From an uncultured Clostridia bacterium (lineage in GTDB: Bacteria > Bacillota > Clostridia > RGIG6154), in contig CAKSHV010000030.1 of the NCBI GenBank assembly GCA_934457515.1, positions 1 through 9,882 of the forward strand: 9,882 nt of DNA, in the 5' to 3' direction. Numbering within the stretch: position 1 is the first letter of the stretch; each line of letters opens with the position of its first letter. Below, one piece after another: positions 8,274 through 9,882 of this stretch. A model generated the notes under the pieces. That model was not told where the DNA came from, made no database searches, and worked only from the letters and a program-made list of their open reading frames with translations. The translations under genes were made by a program, and so were the position numbers.

Positions 8274-8574
8274 AGCCTTCAATTACCCGCTTTGTTAAGT
8301 CGGAAATCCATTCCGCATGCTTCATTTCATAAATATCCGTAATTCTTTGCTCCTGCATGGCAACTTTCTTTTCGGTTGCCTTTACTTCTTCGGCAATTTT
8401 TTTCGAAAAATCTGCTTTCAGCGCTGCAATTTTTTCATTTGTTTCCTTGTCAAACGCCTTTTCCATTTCGGAAATTTTCTCGTCTGCTTTTTTCTCCTCT
8501 TCGGTTTTGTCCACCGAATCGATAATATCCATTGCTTTGTTTTCAATGTCTAAAATAACTTTCATAATATCCAT
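8272..8574 (-). CDS. V-type ATPase peripheral-stalk subunit H/G
   Basis: This is the first gene of the operon. The 100-aa product is almost entirely charged helix: Glu, Lys and Ala dominate residues ~15-85 with no membrane segment. Size, composition and position fit the small H/G partner of subunit E in the peripheral stalk (NtpF in E. hirae, AhaH in archaea). Sequence similarity in this family is always weak because it is coiled coil, so the call rests mainly on context and on the absence of any other H/G gene in an otherwise complete operon. ATG 8574 lies 9 nt after AAAGGAAGTGA; a second ATG (8565) gives a three-residue shorter protein. The stop codon overlaps the ntpC Shine-Dalgarno. Confidence 0.87.
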   Translation of the reverse strand: MDIMKVILDIENKAMDIIDSVDKTEEEKKADEKISEMEKAFDKETNEKIAALKADFSKKIAEEVKATEKKVAMQEQRITDIYEMKHAEWISDLTKRVIEG

Positions 8575-8583
8575 AAATGTGCT

Positions 8584-8594
8584 TCACTTCCTTT
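8584..8594 (-). promoter_or_regulatory. Ribosome binding site of the first operon gene
   Basis: AAAGGAAGTGA on the minus strand precedes ATG 8574 by 9 nt from its last base, a little longer than the spacing used by the other genes of the operon. Downstream it continues AGCACAT, closely matching the ntpC start region. Confidence 0.65.
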
Positions 8595-8637
8595 CGACAA
8601 AACACCATTCAAGATAAAACGCATTTTGCTTTCTTTT

Positions 8638-8692
8638 AAAAATACAATAAGCCGACAATCCCCGCGCCATTGCGAACAATCCCCGACTTATC
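8638..8692 (-). promoter_or_regulatory. Structured leader element of the ATPase operon (candidate riboswitch or attenuator)
   Basis: Within the ~140-nt untranslated leader, AUAAGUCG (8691-8684) can pair with CGGCUUAU (8654-8647) over 8 bp with one G-U, plus a flanking G-U. Inside are two copies of CGGGGAUUGU (8685-8676 and 8664-8655), 21 nt apart, and a small AUUG-UUCG-CAAU tetraloop hairpin (8680-8669). Right after the enclosing helix comes UAUUUUU (8644-8638), so the whole element resembles a conditional terminator about 20-75 nt into the transcript. Pairing is inferred by eye. The ligand or class is unknown; the Na+-I (DUF1646-type) riboswitch is a contextual suggestion only. The stretch could also be a dispersed repeat. 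Confidence 0.45.
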
Positions 8693-8720
8693 CATGCCCT
8701 TTATCTTTTCTACGCCTATG

Positions 8721-8749
8721 ATTATACACTTCTTTTTTTTAAAAATCAA
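8721..8749 (-). promoter_or_regulatory. Sigma-A promoter of the V-ATPase operon
   Basis: The minus strand has -35 TTGATT (8749-8744), a 17-nt spacer and a perfect -10 TATAAT (8726-8721). Transcription should start near 8714, giving a leader of about 140 nt before the first ATG at 8574. A- and T-tracts immediately upstream (about 8750-8820) could serve as an UP element. No other convincing promoter was seen inside the operon, whose gene gaps are 12-27 nt, so one transcript of about 8.5 kb is likely. Confidence 0.85.
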
Positions 8750-8832
8750 GTCTTTTTCCAAATTTTTTTGTTCAAATTGCACAAAAAATCTGTTCGTTTT
8801 TGATTTTTAACGAAAAATTAACATCATAAAAT

Positions 8833-8863
8833 TCGCCGTGCAAACAGGCGCTTTGCACGGCGA
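8833..8863 (-). terminator. Terminator of the antiporter gene
   Basis: A perfect 12-bp GC-rich stem (8833-8844 with 8852-8863, core CGCCGTGCAAA) has a 7-nt loop. It begins 15 nt past the antiporter stop codon. In the minus direction it is followed by ATTTTATG and, a little further on, TTAATTTTTCG, giving a moderate U-tract. It should separate antiporter transcription from the ATPase operon, whose promoter lies about 85 bp further on. Confidence 0.78.
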
Positions 8864-8878
8864 GATAATCCATTATTT

Positions 8879-9882
8879 TTACTTATTTTCTTCTACGTCA
8901 TCCGAACGGTTTTCCAGTGCCTCGGAGAAAATGGGCAATTTTTTCTTTACGGCAGGTGTATTCTCTTCGTTATGGTCTTTAAACGCGAGTTTTAAAAGTA
9001 TCGGGCAGAAAACCGAAGAAATAATAATTAAGAAAATAGTGGCAACCAGGGGGTCAATTCCCTTTAAAGCACCGTTTTCAAACCAAATTAAACTTTTTCC
9101 CGCCGCATACACCGCAAGGGCAACCTCGCCGCGCGCAATCATGCCGCAGCCAATGGAAAGGGAGTCTTTTCCGTTATATTTAAATGCCCGCGCCGCCGCG
9201 CCGCAGCCGATAATTTTGCTGATAATGCCGACCGCAACAAATGCCAACGCAAACCAAAGTCCTGCGGCTTCAAAGTGGCTGAAATCCGCGCTGATGCCAA
9301 TGTAGGCAAAGAAAATCGGTGTGAAAATCATGTATCCCGAAACAATAACCTTTCTGTCCACAAACTGTGTGTCTTCCAAGCCGCTTAACATAAGGCCCGC
9401 CATATATGCGCCGGTGATTGCCGCAATGTCGAAAAATTCCTCTGCACAGAACGCGTATAAAAAGCACATAACAATTGCAAAAATGCTTGTTCTGCGTTTG
9501 TGCGGATATTTGTGAACAAGTGCGGTAAACAATTTTCTTAAAATGAGTCCGATGCCGACGGTGAACACGAAAAATCCCGCGGCTTTTAAGAGCGTCATGC
9601 CAATGCTGCCGCCGCCGTTTAAGCCGGTTACCAGGCTTAAAACAATAATTCCCAGCACATCGTCGATAATTGCCGCACTCAAAACGGTTGTGCCCACCTT
9701 TGTGTTTAATTTTCCAAGCTCGCGCAGGGTTTCAACCGTTATGCCAACGCTTGTTGCCGCAAGAATCACGCCCACAAACAGTGCATTCATCAAAACAGGC
9801 TGTGAAAGTCCGTTTTCGGGCCAGCCCATAAACAAAAGCGCCGTAATTGTTCCGAGCAGAACAGGCACCAAAACGCCCACCG
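8879..9882 (-). CDS. CPA2-family cation:proton antiporter, NapA-like (5' end beyond the window)
   Basis: This inner-membrane secondary transporter exchanges Na+ (possibly K+) for protons. About 333 residues are visible, with some nine or ten membrane helices. The N-terminal part, perhaps 60-90 residues, lies outside the window; the methionine codon at 9880 is probably internal. Key motifs are the unwound-helix segment AATSVGITVETL (visible residues 41-52), AAIIDDVLG with the adjacent Asp pair D73-D74 that marks electrogenic NapA/NhaA-type exchangers (Kef K+-efflux proteins have Gln-Asp), and GMIARGEVALAV (246-257). A charged cytoplasmic tail of about 34 residues follows the last helix. No TrkA-N domain is present. 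It has its own terminator and is read in the same direction as the ATPase operon. Ion specificity cannot be read from sequence. Confidence 0.93.
   Translation of the reverse strand, partial: VGVLVPVLLGTITALLFMGWPENGLSQPVLMNALFVGVILAATSVGITVETLRELGKLNTKVGTTVLSAAIIDDVLGIIVLSLVTGLNGGGSIGMTLLKAAGFFVFTVGIGLILRKLFTALVHKYPHKRRTSIFAIVMCFLYAFCAEEFFDIAAITGAYMAGLMLSGLEDTQFVDRKVIVSGYMIFTPIFFAYIGISADFSHFEAAGLWFALAFVAVGIISKIIGCGAAARAFKYNGKDSLSIGCGMIARGEVALAVYAAGKSLIWFENGALKGIDPLVATIFLIIISSVFCPILLKLAFKDHNEENTPAVKKKLPIFSEALENRSDDVEENK

Noticed and set aside
8634..8700. CRISPR-like repeat: two 10-nt copies with a short spacer
   Set aside because: There are only two copies, too short and 21 nt apart, within a leader transcript, and no cas genes are present.
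8571..8820. Possible cyclic-di-AMP, glycine or T-box type riboswitch in the leader
   Set aside because: The leader is too short for these classes, and no T-box (TGGNACCGCG) or other class-defining sequence was recognised.
9270..9467. Minus-strand 65-codon frame inside the antiporter gene
   Set aside because: It is an alternative frame within a membrane-protein coding region whose own frame shows clear family motifs.

Overview
The window is a bacterial chromosomal segment in which every gene lies on the minus strand. It carries the complete operon for a V-type (A/V-type) rotary ATPase. Upstream is the C-terminal part of a cation:proton antiporter gene and downstream is a tRNA-Ala gene. AT-rich intergenic DNA, strong AGGAGG-type ribosome binding sites, sigma-A-type promoters with 17-nt spacers and the bacterial protein sequences point to an anaerobic Firmicute of class Clostridia. 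The genus cannot be told from the sequence.

Layout in the direction of transcription (right to left): 9882-8879, NapA/CPA2-like Na+(or K+)/H+ antiporter, cut by the window edge; 8863-8833, its terminator; 8749-8721, the operon promoter (TTGATT-17-TATAAT) behind A/T tracts; about 8714-8575, a leader of roughly 140 nt with a compact structured element; then subunits H/G, C, I, K, F, E, A, B and D (8574-165), separated by only 12-27 nt. A 12-bp inverted repeat follows at 159-132. Last comes tRNA-Ala(UGC) at 73-1 with its own perfect TTGACA-17-TATAAT promoter.

All core parts of the enzyme are present: catalytic hexamer (A, B), central rotor stalk (D, F, C), peripheral stalks (E, H/G) and membrane sector (I, K). 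The A subunit has intact catalytic motifs, the B subunit has the expected degenerate P-loop, and the I subunit keeps its membrane arginines, so the machine looks functional. The K proteolipid has four predicted helices but one ion-binding carboxylate and lacks the Na+ ligands of Enterococcus hirae NtpK, so proton coupling is the better guess. Proton pumping by the ATPase could power the adjacent Asp-Asp-type antiporter, giving a pH/Na+ homeostasis locus.

Most of the window is well-known biology. The part most worth a second look is the operon leader: a 10-nt repeat, a UUCG-capped hairpin, an enclosing helix and a following U-rich run, overlapping a possible 19-codon ORF. It could be an ion-sensing riboswitch or attenuator, but the class could not be confirmed by eye.
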